Counted from the stretch's first letter, positions 40,290 through 49,259 are shown. The stretch is 64,000 bases of DNA from JBCBUE01 sp039818285 (GCA_039818285.1 JBCBUE010000008.1:1-64000), one strand, 5' to 3'. Notes: a model not told the origin generated them from the letters alone. Made by a program: numbers and translations.

Positions 40290-42149
40290 TTAACGCACAA
40301 TGAGCGTCGTGGGCATCAGCGTCAGCACGGACTCGTCGCGGAGCAGCATCAGGCCGTCCAGCGTCTGCGCGGCTCGCTGCCAGGCCGGCTCGCCCATTAG
40401 CTCGCGCGCCAGGTGTACGGCCGTCAACGCCTCGGCCGACCCCGAACCCGGGGCCCGGACCGACCCGCCGAACATCTCGCTGAGGTACTCCTGGAAGTTC
40501 ATCGGTCGCGGCAGGTCGATCACGCCGTACGCCCCCTCGTCGAGCCCGGCCCGCTCGGCCGCCGCCGCGATCGCCGCCGAGGACCCGCCCAACGCGTCGG
40601 CCATACCGTTCTCGACGGCCTGTCGACCGGTGAACAGCATGCCCTCGTCGACGGCCTCCAGGTCCGCCAGTCGGTTGCCGCGGCCGATGGCGACGCGATC
40701 GAGGAACTGCTCGTAGATCAGCCGCATCGAGTCGCGCATCACCTCGCGCTGCGCGGGCGTGAACGCCTCGACCGAGTTGAACATCCCGGCCCGCGGCCCG
40801 CGGTCGCGCCGCGTGACGCCGATGCCCAGCTTCTCGTACGTCCCGCCGAGCACGATCTTGCCCGAGACCACGCCGATCGACCCGACGATCGACTGCGGCT
40901 CGATGTAGACCTCGTCGCCCGCCGAGGCGATGTAGTACCCGCCGCTGGCGGCCATGCCGCCGATGCTGATGAACACCGGCTTGGACTCCGAGAGCTCGCG
41001 CACGGCCTGCCAGATCACCTCGCTGGCCAGCGCCGAGCCGCCGGGCGAGTCGAGCCGGATGACCGCGGCCTTCACCTCGTCCTCGTCGCGCGCGTAGCCC
41101 AGCACGTCGAGCATGGTCTTGCTGCCGATGGAGGCGTCGCTGAAGGCCCCGCCGTCGATGGTCGACTCGCCCGAGTGGATCGCGCCGGTGGCGTGGATGA
41201 CGGCGATGGTCGGCCGGGTCAGGCTGGGGTCCTCCTCGCGGAAGAGCATGCCGAACAGGGCCATCGGGTTGGTCACCCGCGCCGAGGCCATCGACTCGCC
41301 CATGGCGTCGTCCCAGACGAAGCCGTCGCCGAACTGCACCTCGGTGACCTCGATGAGGTCGCGCCCGCTGACGCGATCGATCAGACCGGCCCGCAGCAGC
41401 CCGGCGTCGTCGAGCGTCCACGACGCGGCCATCGCGGCCTCGAGCTCCTGCACGGTCATCGCGCGGTTCTCGGCGATCGTGCCGACGATCGAGCGATACA
41501 GGTCGTCGAGCAGCCCGTCGATGTTCTCGCTCCACGCCTCGCTGGGCTCGCTGCGCGTCAGCGACTCGTCGGCGCCCTTGAACCGGCCCATCTGCAAGAG
41601 GTCCGCCTCGGCCCCGACCTTCTCGAGCAGGCCGACGAGGTACATCTCCTCGGTCGACAGGCCCTGCAGGCCGATCGAGCCCTTGCGCTGAAGCACGACC
41701 AGATCGGCGTGCGACGCGAGCAGGTAGGTGAGCGTGTCGTAGGCCTCGGCGAAGCAGATCACGGTCTTGCCGGCCTCGCGGACGGCGAGCATGCGTTCGC
41801 CGATCGCCGTGACCTGCGTCAGTGACAGCGCGGGCTGGTCGAGGGCGATGACGACGCCGAGGTACTGGTCCTGCTCGGCGACGACGTCGAGCTTGCTCAA
41901 CACGCCGCGAAGGCTCGGTCCGGCGTCTTCCTCGGTGACCCAGCCGAAGGGCACGGGCCCGTCGCGCAGGGCGTCGTCGAGGCGCAGCCAGCCGACGGTC
42001 GGGTCCCAGGTGACTTCCTCGACCTCGGCGGGCGCGGCCGCCGCGTCGGCGTCGGTGGTCGCCTCGGCCTGCGCCCAGGCCGCCGCCGGCGCGAGCGCCA
42101 GGGCGATCGCCAAAAAACATCCCGTGAACGCTCGATCGATCCGTGTCAT
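40290..42149 (-). CDS. sppA: signal peptide peptidase SppA, tandem S49 form
   Basis: SppA degrades cleaved signal peptides and other membrane-associated peptides. The 619-residue protein has a signal or anchor segment near residues 10-30 and two S49 domains. The catalytic lysine should be in the N-terminal domain (MGRFKGADESLT), and the serine in the C-terminal domain (ISIGGMAASGGYYIASAGDE). Other family motifs are VIRLDSPGGSALAS and SIVGSIGVVSGKI. The arrangement is that of E. coli SppA. The ATG at 42149 is preferred over the in-frame ATG at 42179 because it directly precedes the signal segment. It lies between nadK and ispD. Confidence 0.9.
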   Translation of the reverse strand: MTRIDRAFTGCFLAIALALAPAAAWAQAEATTDADAAAAPAEVEEVTWDPTVGWLRLDDALRDGPVPFGWVTEEDAGPSLRGVLSKLDVVAEQDQYLGVVIALDQPALSLTQVTAIGERMLAVREAGKTVICFAEAYDTLTYLLASHADLVVLQRKGSIGLQGLSTEEMYLVGLLEKVGAEADLLQMGRFKGADESLTRSEPSEAWSENIDGLLDDLYRSIVGTIAENRAMTVQELEAAMAASWTLDDAGLLRAGLIDRVSGRDLIEVTEVQFGDGFVWDDAMGESMASARVTNPMALFGMLFREEDPSLTRPTIAVIHATGAIHSGESTIDGGAFSDASIGSKTMLDVLGYARDEDEVKAAVIRLDSPGGSALASEVIWQAVRELSESKPVFISIGGMAASGGYYIASAGDEVYIEPQSIVGSIGVVSGKIVLGGTYEKLGIGVTRRDRGPRAGMFNSVEAFTPAQREVMRDSMRLIYEQFLDRVAIGRGNRLADLEAVDEGMLFTGRQAVENGMADALGGSSAAIAAAAERAGLDEGAYGVIDLPRPMNFQEYLSEMFGGSVRAPGSGSAEALTAVHLARELMGEPAWQRAAQTLDGLMLLRDESVLTLMPTTLIVR

Positions 42150-42243
42150 CCCGTGGGCTCCGTAGGTCCGTGAACACATCAGATTACGCGAGCCGCGGCC
42201 CGCGGGGTCGCGACGCGACCGGCCGCCTCCCCCGCGACTGCAA

Positions 42244-43143
42244 TCAGCGGCCGGGGCGGGCCGCCCAGTGCATCTTGGTGCTCACCAGCCGCCAGTAGTT
42301 CAGGCTGGGGTTGTGAATGAGCTCGAGCGACTTGTCGTGCTTGCGGATGTGCACCTGCTGGCCGGTCTCCAGGGCCGTGCTGGTCTGGCCGTCGATCACC
42401 ATGGCCGACCCCTCGTTGGCGCGGTTGAGGGTGATCCACACGTCGCAGGTGGCGGCGAAGACGATCGGGCGGAAGGCGATGGAGTGCGGCGCCAGGGCCG
42501 TGACCGACAGCGCGTCGAGCCCGGGGCTGACGATCGGCCCGCCGGCCGAGAGGTTGTAGGCGGTCGAGCCCGAGGGCGTGCTGACGATGATCCCGTCGCC
42601 GCCGAGCGTCGCCGCGGCCGACCGATACACGTCCGGCTCGATCGCCAGCTCCATCTCCACCATGCGAAACGGCGGGCCCTCCTTGATCACCACGTCGTTC
42701 ATCGCCAACTCGCTGAACAACGGCTCGGGCATCGGCCCGTCCAGCCCCCACTTCGGCGACCCCGTCGGGTAGACCCGCGCCTCGAGCATCATCCGCCGCG
42801 TCCGTCGGCAACGGTTGCACGCGATCGTCTCCCAGTGCTCGATCACGTCCGGCAGCTCGAACTCGGCGAGGAAACCGACCTTGCCGAAGTTCACCCCCAG
42901 CATGGGGATGCCCAACTGCACCAGCCGCCGCGCCTGGCCCAGCAGCGTGCCGTCGCCGCCGAGGACGATCGCCAGGTCGGCGTCGGGCAGCGTGCCGTAG
43001 TCGGCCTCGGCGGCCGCGCCCTTGCCATAAACCTCAAGGTCGGCGACGACTTCGGCGTTCTGCCGCAGCCACGGGCGGAACGCCTGCACCGCCTCGATCA
43101 CCTCGGGCTTGCTCGTGTTGGCCAGGACGATCACCCGCGTCAT
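42244..43143 (-). CDS. nadK: NAD kinase
   Basis: NadK phosphorylates NAD to NADP. The 299-residue protein has the NAD kinase signatures VLGGDGTLLGQARRL, MLGVNFGKVGFLAEF, AMNDVVIKEG, TLGGDGIIVSTPSGSTAYNL and SAGGPIVSPGLDA. The start at 43143 fits the family (MTRVIVLAN); an in-frame ATG at 43152 adds three residues. It heads a minus-strand run with sppA and ispD, and is divergent from the dehydrogenase gene with 51 bases between them. Confidence 0.95.
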   Translation of the reverse strand: MTRVIVLANTSKPEVIEAVQAFRPWLRQNAEVVADLEVYGKGAAAEADYGTLPDADLAIVLGGDGTLLGQARRLVQLGIPMLGVNFGKVGFLAEFELPDVIEHWETIACNRCRRTRRMMLEARVYPTGSPKWGLDGPMPEPLFSELAMNDVVIKEGPPFRMVEMELAIEPDVYRSAAATLGGDGIIVSTPSGSTAYNLSAGGPIVSPGLDALSVTALAPHSIAFRPIVFAATCDVWITLNRANEGSAMVIDGQTSTALETGQQVHIRKHDKSLELIHNPSLNYWRLVSTKMHWAARPGR

Positions 43144-43194
43144 GGCGGGCATGCTAACCCGCACCCCCGCTCCCGGGTCTCTACCATCCGCCCC

Positions 43195-44163
43195 ATGCTC
43201 GCCCTGCGACTCAACGCCGACCGACAGCTCCACCTCGACCCCGCCGCCCCCGAGCCCGCGCCCGGGCGCGACGACGCCGTCATCCGCCCGATCCAGATGG
43301 GCATCTGCTCGACCGACCTCGAGCTCATCAAGGGCTACATGGGCTTTGCCGGCACGCTCGGGCACGAGTTCGTCGGCGTCGTCGAGGCCGTCGGCTCCAA
43401 GAAGCACAAGGACTGGGTCGGCAAGCGCGTCGTCGGGGAGATCAACTGCGTCTGCGGCGTCTGCGACATGTGCAAGGCCGGCCTGCGCACCCACTGCCGC
43501 AACCGCACCGTCCTCGGCATCCTCAACCGCGACGGCTGCTTCGCCGAGGCCCTGACCCTGCCGATCATCAATCTGCACGAGGTGCCCGACAACGTCGACA
43601 ACGACACCGCCGTGTTCACCGAGCCTCTCGCCGCGGCCTTCCAGATCCTCCAGCAGCTCACCATCGAGGGCCGGCCGTTCATCACCGTCCTCGGCGACGG
43701 CCGGCTCGGCCTGCTCTGCGCCCAGGTCATGGCCGGGCTCAACGCCACCGTCCGCTGCGTCGGCAAGCACCCCGAGAAGCTCGCCCTCTGCGAGAAGTGG
43801 GGCGTCAAGCACCGCCTGCTCGGCGACGTCGGCCTCCGCAAAGACCAGGACATCGTCGTCGACGCCACCGGCTCGCCCACCGGCCTGGCGACCGCGATGC
43901 AGATGGTCCGCCCCCGCGGCACGATCGTCATGAAGACCACCGTCGCCCCCGACGCCGACGTGGCCCTCGACCTCAGCCCGCTGGTCATCGACGAGATCAA
44001 GCTGATCGGCTCGCGCTGCGGCCCGTTCGCCGTCGCCCTCGACGCCTTGTCGGCCGGCACCATCGACGTCGTCTCGCTGATCAGCAAGCGCGTCAAGCTC
44101 AAGGACGCCGACAAGGCCCTGCCCGCGGCGCGGGGGCAGCTCAAGGTGCTGATCGAGCCTTGA
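43195..44163 (+). CDS. zinc-dependent medium-chain alcohol dehydrogenase
   Basis: The 322-residue MDR enzyme has catalytic-zinc residues in GICSTDLELIKG and GTLGHEFVGVVEAVG, and the structural-zinc Cys cluster CVCGVCDMCKAGLRTHC. The Rossmann segment is ITVLGDGRLGLLCAQVMA, and TEPLAAAFQILQQL follows the MDR consensus. It oxidises or reduces an alcohol or sugar with NAD(P); similar planctomycete proteins are annotated as threonine/sorbitol-type dehydrogenases. The substrate is not known. It is slightly shorter than the 340-350 typical of the family. Confidence 0.88.
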   Translation: MLALRLNADRQLHLDPAAPEPAPGRDDAVIRPIQMGICSTDLELIKGYMGFAGTLGHEFVGVVEAVGSKKHKDWVGKRVVGEINCVCGVCDMCKAGLRTHCRNRTVLGILNRDGCFAEALTLPIINLHEVPDNVDNDTAVFTEPLAAAFQILQQLTIEGRPFITVLGDGRLGLLCAQVMAGLNATVRCVGKHPEKLALCEKWGVKHRLLGDVGLRKDQDIVVDATGSPTGLATAMQMVRPRGTIVMKTTVAPDADVALDLSPLVIDEIKLIGSRCGPFAVALDALSAGTIDVVSLISKRVKLKDADKALPAARGQLKVLIEP

Positions 44164-44193
44164 ACTCGATCACTCGCTCGCTACTCTCGGGAC

Positions 44194-44874
44194 ATGCCCG
44201 GGCGGATTCAAGAAATTTGGCCTCGCCTTGAAGCTGTGCTGAGACAGCAGTGTCCAGCTGCGCTCGAAAGCCTCAACCCTCCCGCAACGCCGCAACAAAT
44301 CGATGATCTCGAAGCCAAGCTGGAGATCGAGTTGCCGCAAGGGCTGCGTGAGCTGTTGCTGATCTTCAACGGTCAACCCCAAGACGGCAGCGGACAAGCG
44401 GCCCCGATCATTCCAGCGGAGCATTCTGAAGCTGGCGTCTATCTTGCAACTTGGGGTGAATTCGGCAGCGTCGACGATATCGAGCGTTGGACTCTACAAA
44501 CCAGAGTCATTCAGTCAGAAACGCCACGACAGGCAGAACAAATCCATGATCACTTCCGCGAGATCTATAGGCAAGCCGGAATCGAACCTCCCGAGTTCGG
44601 ACCTGGCGTTTACACCACGGAGCATCGGTGGCTTGTTTTTTGCGACCCAGGGTCTGGCGACTCAATAGGAATCCAGGTTGCGGACAACAGTAGCATCCCA
44701 GTCGATTCGATCTGTGGAATCAACCACGAAGAAGAAACACCTCACACACTCGCTCCAGATTTAGAGACGTGGTTCTTGCTCCTTGTCGAACGATATGAGT
44801 CCGGCCGGTACCGAGTAATCGAGAGAGATGGCTGCTTAGAGGCTGTGGATCGCCAGGATCCAGAAACCGATTAG
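44194..44874 (+). CDS. SMI1/KNR4 (SUKH) family protein, orphan immunity-like
   Basis: The 226-residue protein carries the SUKH consensus: PATPQQIDDLEAKLEIELPQ followed by GLRELLLIFNGQ, then VYLATWGEFGSVDDIERWTL and WLVFCDPGSGDSIGIQVADN, and a late DLETWFLLLVERYESG. SUKH proteins are commonly immunity proteins against polymorphic toxins, but also occur alone. The base composition here is near 50% GC (30 and 32 G/C in two 60-base stretches) against about 70% around it, suggesting recent acquisition. No toxin gene is adjacent, so its partner is absent or elsewhere. Confidence 0.85.
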   Translation: MPGRIQEIWPRLEAVLRQQCPAALESLNPPATPQQIDDLEAKLEIELPQGLRELLLIFNGQPQDGSGQAAPIIPAEHSEAGVYLATWGEFGSVDDIERWTLQTRVIQSETPRQAEQIHDHFREIYRQAGIEPPEFGPGVYTTEHRWLVFCDPGSGDSIGIQVADNSSIPVDSICGINHEEETPHTLAPDLETWFLLLVERYESGRYRVIERDGCLEAVDRQDPETD

Positions 44875-44887
44875 CTCGGCTCGGTTG

Positions 44888-45334
44888 TCATTCTTCGCCC
44901 GGCCCGATCGACTCGATGTACGCCACCAGCGCGTCGATCTCACCGTCGCTGAGGATCCCGGCGTAGTTGGCCATCTGCCCGCTCTTGTAGCCGGCGACGA
45001 CCTGGCGGTCCGAGTGCAGGATCGACTCGCGGATGTAGGCCTCGTCGGCAACGACGGTCGTGCCGTCTTGCAGCCGGACCTCGCTGCCCCACAGCCCGTG
45101 ATGCGACGGCGCGACGGAGTTGCTCGCGTCGCCGTGGCACAGGTGGCACTGCCGGCGACGGAACACCACGTACCCCGCCTCGGCGGGCTCGGCCTGACGG
45201 ATCACCTGGGCGGTCGAGACGTCCTTCCACCGGTTCATCGCGTCGTCCCCGCCGCCGCAGGACGCCAGACCGACCGCGAGCGCAACGACGCCCGCACCCC
45301 ACAGCCACCGGAAACGATCCTGTCGGCCACGCAT
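44888..45334 (-). CDS. membrane-anchored or lipidated c-type cytochrome
   Basis: The 148-residue protein has an N-terminal hydrophobic stretch ending in a lipobox-like LASCGGG (Cys at about 26), then a monohaem cytochrome c domain with CHLCHGD (haem C-x2-C-H) and a later SGQMANYAG providing the axial Met. The C-terminal LSDGEIDALVAYIESIGP is typical of soluble class I cytochromes, similar to the c-domain of cytochrome c oxidase subunit II. It should carry electrons at the periplasmic side of the membrane. The partner oxidase is not in the adjacent sequence. Confidence 0.88.
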   Translation of the reverse strand: MRGRQDRFRWLWGAGVVALAVGLASCGGGDDAMNRWKDVSTAQVIRQAEPAEAGYVVFRRRQCHLCHGDASNSVAPSHHGLWGSEVRLQDGTTVVADEAYIRESILHSDRQVVAGYKSGQMANYAGILSDGEIDALVAYIESIGPGEE

Positions 45335-45462
45335 CCGGCCAAGATAGGCGACCCGGGCGCGGGCTTGCGGGCGCGTGTCGATCGGCCGCGCCCGACGTGC
45401 AAGAGAAAAGCCGACCGCAGAACGGCCGGCTTCAGAGGGATGGTCCGTGGCGTCTGGGGTGG

Positions 45463-46617
45463 TCAGCGGCGACGGCGAGTCGCGAGGCCGACGATCATCG
45501 CGAGCCCCAGGCCGGCCGCGGTCGGGGTCGGGATGACCTCGGGGTCGCCGTTGTCGGGCGGGTCGATGGGATCGATCGGGTCGATCGGGTCAATGGGATC
45601 GACCGGCACGTCGACGTTCAGCAGGAACGAGGTGCTGATCTCGAACTCCGACTGGAACGTGTGTCGCTCGGCGAAGAAGATGTCCATCGTCGCGTCGTCG
45701 CCGTACTCCAGGCCGAGCAGGGTGGCGAGGTCTTCGCTGGTGAAGCTCTCGGTGATCGAGGTGTTGACGCCGCCGCGGTCCAGGACGAGGACGCCGTCGA
45801 CGAAGACCCAGAGGTCGTCGTCGCCGGTGAAGGTGAACTCCTGATCCTCGAAGAGGGTGAACTCGATGTCGTTGAGCGCGATCGTGAAGTGGTAGTTGTG
45901 GTCCGGCGGATCGTCGGTGAAGGCCTCGGTGAGCGGGCTGTAGTCGGCCTCGGGGGTGTTGCCGAAGAGCTCGCCGTCGATCGGGAAGAAGTCGAGGTCG
46001 GTGAACTTATAGACGTTGTCGCCGGCGTCGAAGTCGAGCGTCAGGTCGAACGGCTTGGACTGGTTGACGCCGGGCGTGTCGTTGTACCACTGGTCGAAGT
46101 TCGACTCGGTGGTGACCGTGGGGTTGTCGTCGCCGGCGAAGACGGGCTTGCCGTCTGCGCCGAGGTTGCTCTCGACGATGCCCTTGTCGGCGACGGCGTT
46201 GCCGGTGGTGCCGAGGATGGTGCTGGTCGAGAAGCCGTTGTTGCGGACGGTGTCGGTGGAGAAAGCGCCGAGGAAGCCGTCGTCCTGGTCGGTGTCGGCG
46301 TCGGCACCGGCGTCGGAGTCCGGCTGGTTGTAGGGGATGGTGTTGCCGGTGCCGCCCTGATCGACCAGAGCGAGACTCGTCGCCGCGTCGGTGCCGTTGG
46401 CCGAGTCGCCGCCGCCCAGCGCCGAGGGGGTCAGCGACCAGACGAGGGCGTCGAGGAACTCGAAGTCGGGGTGGCTGGCCTCGAAGTCCCAGATGGTGCC
46501 GTTGACCTGGATCGAGTCCGGGGCGTCGAAGTCGTCGGGCACGCCCTGGGCGTCGACGAGGCCGCCGGTGATCAGCACCGAGCCCGCCGCAACCGCGATC
46601 AATAATCGCTCGTTCAT
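45463..46617 (-). CDS. secreted fibro-slime domain protein with PEP-CTERM-like C-terminus
   Basis: The 384-residue protein has a signal peptide (LLIAVAAGSVLITGGLVDA), a long domain rich in Asp, Asn, Thr and Phe with FTGDDDLWVFVDGVLVLDRG and TMDIFFAERHTFQSEFEIST, matching the fibro-slime domain (TIGR02148), a linker of repeated Asp-Pro-Ile units, and a C-terminal PTPTAAGLGLAMIVGLATRR signal. The last part has a hydrophobic span followed by Arg residues but PTP in place of PEP. GGGAGGAAAG precedes the ATG at 46617. It is probably surface-exposed and structural. Confidence 0.85.
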   Translation of the reverse strand: MNERLLIAVAAGSVLITGGLVDAQGVPDDFDAPDSIQVNGTIWDFEASHPDFEFLDALVWSLTPSALGGGDSANGTDAATSLALVDQGGTGNTIPYNQPDSDAGADADTDQDDGFLGAFSTDTVRNNGFSTSTILGTTGNAVADKGIVESNLGADGKPVFAGDDNPTVTTESNFDQWYNDTPGVNQSKPFDLTLDFDAGDNVYKFTDLDFFPIDGELFGNTPEADYSPLTEAFTDDPPDHNYHFTIALNDIEFTLFEDQEFTFTGDDDLWVFVDGVLVLDRGGVNTSITESFTSEDLATLLGLEYGDDATMDIFFAERHTFQSEFEISTSFLLNVDVPVDPIDPIDPIDPIDPPDNGDPEVIPTPTAAGLGLAMIVGLATRRRR

Positions 46618-46803
46618 CTCTCTTTCCTCCCGCTGTTGGTTAGAACCGTGGTGCAAACTGGACGAGACTAGAAGCCGCCCTCGACTCGATTGACCATATC
46701 GCCGCACCCCTACAAACGGAACGGGGAGGCGGCGGATTCTCACAATTTTCACGATTTTCTCACCCCAAAAGGTGCCTGAAGCGCCAAGACCGCCCGGCTC
46801 CCC

Positions 46804-47511
46804 TCACGCCAACCGCGTCAGCTTCGCCCGGTAGGCGTACCGACGGAGGACCTCCTCGAAGTCCAGGCGGACGTCCCCGGCCACGCGGAGCTCGTTGAGA
46901 TGCTCGACCAGCTCGGGGCGGTAGTGGACGTGGAACGTCGCCAGCCAGCGCTTCAGCGTCCACGCGAACGGGGCCGGCAGCTTGGCCTGGTCGTAGAAAT
47001 CGACCACCCGCACGGCCCCACCCGGCCCGACGGCCCGCAGCGCCGCGGCGACCGAATCCTTCCACGGCGGGATCATCGACAGCGAGTAACTGAAGAACAC
47101 CAGGTCGGCCCACCCCTCGTCCCGCCGATCCTTGATCCCCAGCATCCCCGGCGAGAGGTACTGGGCCAGCCCCTGCGTCAGCGTGACCTTGTCACTCAGG
47201 TTTCGGCGGTCGACGCTCTTGCGGGCCGTGTCGATCATGACCGACGCGGCGTCGACGCCGAACAGCTGCGCCTGCCCGCCGAGCCCTCGCTTGTCGAGCA
47301 GGCGTTGCAGCGCGATCAGGTTCCGCCCCGTCCCGCAGCCAACTTCGACCAGCCGCACCCGCCGGCCGGCCTGCGCCACGTCATCGGTGATCTGCTTGAG
47401 CAAGCCGTCCCGCCCCAGCAGGTAGTACTTGCGCGACGCGTCGTAGACGTGCCGCGTGTAGCGGTACATCTTGTCCATCGAAGTCGCGGCGTCGTGCGTG
47501 GCTTCAGTCAT
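46804..47511 (-). CDS. btaB: SAM-dependent methyltransferase, probable BtaB (betaine-lipid synthesis)
   Basis: The 235-residue class I methyltransferase has the SAM-binding motif VRLVEVGCGTGRNLIALQRL at about residue 52. It begins with a helical region (MDKMYRYTRHVYDASRKYYL) that is typical of BtaB, which trimethylates diacylglycerylhomoserine to the betaine lipid DGTS. Its partner BtaA lies two genes upstream on the same strand. The start is ATG at 47511, overlapping the intervening membrane gene by eight bases. The call rests on sequence style together with the strong BtaA context. Confidence 0.85.
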   Translation of the reverse strand: MTEATHDAATSMDKMYRYTRHVYDASRKYYLLGRDGLLKQITDDVAQAGRRVRLVEVGCGTGRNLIALQRLLDKRGLGGQAQLFGVDAASVMIDTARKSVDRRNLSDKVTLTQGLAQYLSPGMLGIKDRRDEGWADLVFFSYSLSMIPPWKDSVAAALRAVGPGGAVRVVDFYDQAKLPAPFAWTLKRWLATFHVHYRPELVEHLNELRVAGDVRLDFEEVLRRYAYRAKLTRLA

Positions 47512-47983
47512 CGCGGGAGTCTATTTCTGTTTCGACCTCTGCGCCAGGACTCAGTGCGTTTCGTTGATGATCGGCGATACGCCATCGCCACCAAGTAATC
47601 AACGCGACGGTAAGGAGCAAGACAGGCCAAGGGAACTCCAACCCGAAGTAATCCGGGTTGGTGATGAGCTGAAACCAAAAATTGATCGGAATGCCTGATC
47701 CCAAGTACTCGCTATAAAAAAGAAAAGGAGGAAGATCGATGGCGTATGTCGGAACATCATCCAACATCCCGACGAGCGGCCCCAGCTCGGCTTTAAGGTT
47801 GGCGTAGTCAAAATGATCGGCAATGGCGGTGTGGAACAGCCCGCCTGACGCGGCGACCACCCAGTCCTTCGGCCCCACGTTGATGTAGAAAAACACGCTC
47901 CAACCGGCCACGTTCACGAGATACGCAACGAGCAGCAGGATCGTGCAGGCGAGCAGCACCCACGGTCGACGGACCCGCTTCAC
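47504..47983 (-). CDS. two-span membrane protein of unknown function within the bta operon
   Basis: A 159-residue protein with spans at about 10-33 (WVLLACTILLLVAYLVNVAG) and about 118-138 (WPVLLLTVALITWW), separated by a polar external region with DDVPTYAIDLPPFLFYSEYL. The C-terminal tail is cytoplasmic and acidic. Its DNA is near 42-47% GC in two 60-base stretches, far below the ~70% of both flanking bta genes. The start is GTG at 47983, four bases after the btaA stop, and its end overlaps btaB by eight bases. Function is unknown; relatives in planctomycetes appear as stray membrane genes. Confidence 0.75.
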   Translation of the reverse strand: MKRVRRPWVLLACTILLLVAYLVNVAGWSVFFYINVGPKDWVVAASGGLFHTAIADHFDYANLKAELGPLVGMLDDVPTYAIDLPPFLFYSEYLGSGIPINFWFQLITNPDYFGLEFPWPVLLLTVALITWWRWRIADHQRNALSPGAEVETEIDSRDD

Positions 47984-47987
47984 GCGA

Positions 47988-49244
47988 TCACTTCTTCACG
48001 TACAGATGAAACCCGCCGTAGATCGCCGAGCGGTCCTTCTTGAACCCCTCGGCCGACTCCTCGGCCCGGTACTCCCATTTGGCGAGCTGGTCGGGCGGCA
48101 GCGCCCGCTCGATCGGCGACTCCGAGCCGGAGGTGCGGAAGATCACCCGCGTGCCGGGGTCGCCGACGCGGTCGAACTGGTCCCACAGCTCGGCGATCAC
48201 CTCGTCGGGCATCCAGTCCTGGCTGTCGAGCAGGACGAACCGGTCGAGCGAGTCCTCGGGCTGCTCGGCGAGGAACTTGGTGAGCGAGACGATGTGCGTC
48301 TCGACCTTGGGCAGACGCTGGCGGAGGGCCTTGAAGTTCTCCTCGCGGAGGTAGTCGGGGATGGCCTTCTTGTTCTCGTGGTCGTACCGCCGGCCGAACG
48401 CCTGCCAGGCGAAGTAGTTGTCGTCCATGTCGAAGTCGACGCCGAGCTTGCGGACGCGCTCGCGGAAGAGCTCGGGCATCGCGCCGGCGGACTCCTCCTT
48501 CATGATGTCGAACTGGCTGGGCGGGATCCCGAGCGAGAAGCCGGTGACCGGGTTCTTGCTGAGCATGCGGACGACGCGGTTCCGGAAGTAAGGCTCGATG
48601 ACCTTCTCGTAATAGGCCTGCCGTTCCTCGGGGTTCTTGGCCTCGAGGATCTCCTCGTAATTCTTGCCGGTGACGCGGCCGATGAGGTGAGCGAAGCGGA
48701 TGAGCTGGCCGAGCTTGGACTGGTTGTAGAACCCGCGCTTGAAGTAGCCGATGCGCTTGGGGCCGACCTTGCGCGTCGGCCAGGCGGAGGATTCCCAGTA
48801 CTGGCGGGTGGTGTCGTCGAGGTGCGGGCGGATGTACTGCTTGTAGCGGTCGAGGTTGATCTTGCCCTCGCCGAGCCCGAAGAACTGGTAGAAGGCCTCG
48901 TGATTCGGCAGGTGCTCGAGGGCGGCGAGCTTCAGTCGGGTCAGCGACATGTGGCAGGTGTTGAGGTCCACCGCCACGATGCGATCGGGGTCGTACGTCA
49001 GGTAATTGAGGACGTTGCAGCCGCCGGAGCTGATGGTCAGGACGCGGTTGCCCGGGCCGAGCTGCATGGCCTCGGCGTCGACGCGGGGGTCCTCCCAGAT
49101 CTGGTTGTAGATGAACCCGCGGAACCACAGGGTGAACAGCCGCTCGAGCATGCCGGCCCGGGAGCGGGAGTCGTTGTGGTGGACCGCCTCGCGGAGGAAG
49201 TCCTGGGTCATCTGTCGGGCCGAGGACACCGGCGTCGTTGTCAT
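47988..49244 (-). CDS. btaA: SAM:diacylglycerol 3-amino-3-carboxypropyltransferase BtaA (DUF3419)
   Basis: BtaA moves the aminocarboxypropyl group of SAM onto diacylglycerol, giving diacylglycerylhomoserine, the first step to the phosphorus-free betaine lipid DGTS. The 418-residue protein matches DUF3419: FIYNQIWEDPRVDAEAMQLG near the start, the SAM-binding LTISSGGCNVLNYLTYDPDR, AVDLNTCHMSLTRLKLAALE, and late FVLLDSQDWMPDEVIAELWD and VIFRTSGSESPIERALPP. The ATG at 49244 is used; 23 extra in-frame codons upstream are unsupported. It is the first gene of the bta operon. An inverted repeat GGGTGA/TCACCC at 49260-49275 lies just upstream. Confidence 0.92.
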   Translation of the reverse strand: MTTTPVSSARQMTQDFLREAVHHNDSRSRAGMLERLFTLWFRGFIYNQIWEDPRVDAEAMQLGPGNRVLTISSGGCNVLNYLTYDPDRIVAVDLNTCHMSLTRLKLAALEHLPNHEAFYQFFGLGEGKINLDRYKQYIRPHLDDTTRQYWESSAWPTRKVGPKRIGYFKRGFYNQSKLGQLIRFAHLIGRVTGKNYEEILEAKNPEERQAYYEKVIEPYFRNRVVRMLSKNPVTGFSLGIPPSQFDIMKEESAGAMPELFRERVRKLGVDFDMDDNYFAWQAFGRRYDHENKKAIPDYLREENFKALRQRLPKVETHIVSLTKFLAEQPEDSLDRFVLLDSQDWMPDEVIAELWDQFDRVGDPGTRVIFRTSGSESPIERALPPDQLAKWEYRAEESAEGFKKDRSAIYGGFHLYVKK

Positions 49245-49259
49245 GGTCGATAGGCCTGG

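Noticed and set aside
44194..46617. Toxin-immunity locus around the SUKH gene
   Set aside because: The neighbours are a cytochrome and a fibro-slime protein; no toxin, RHS or secretion-system gene is present.
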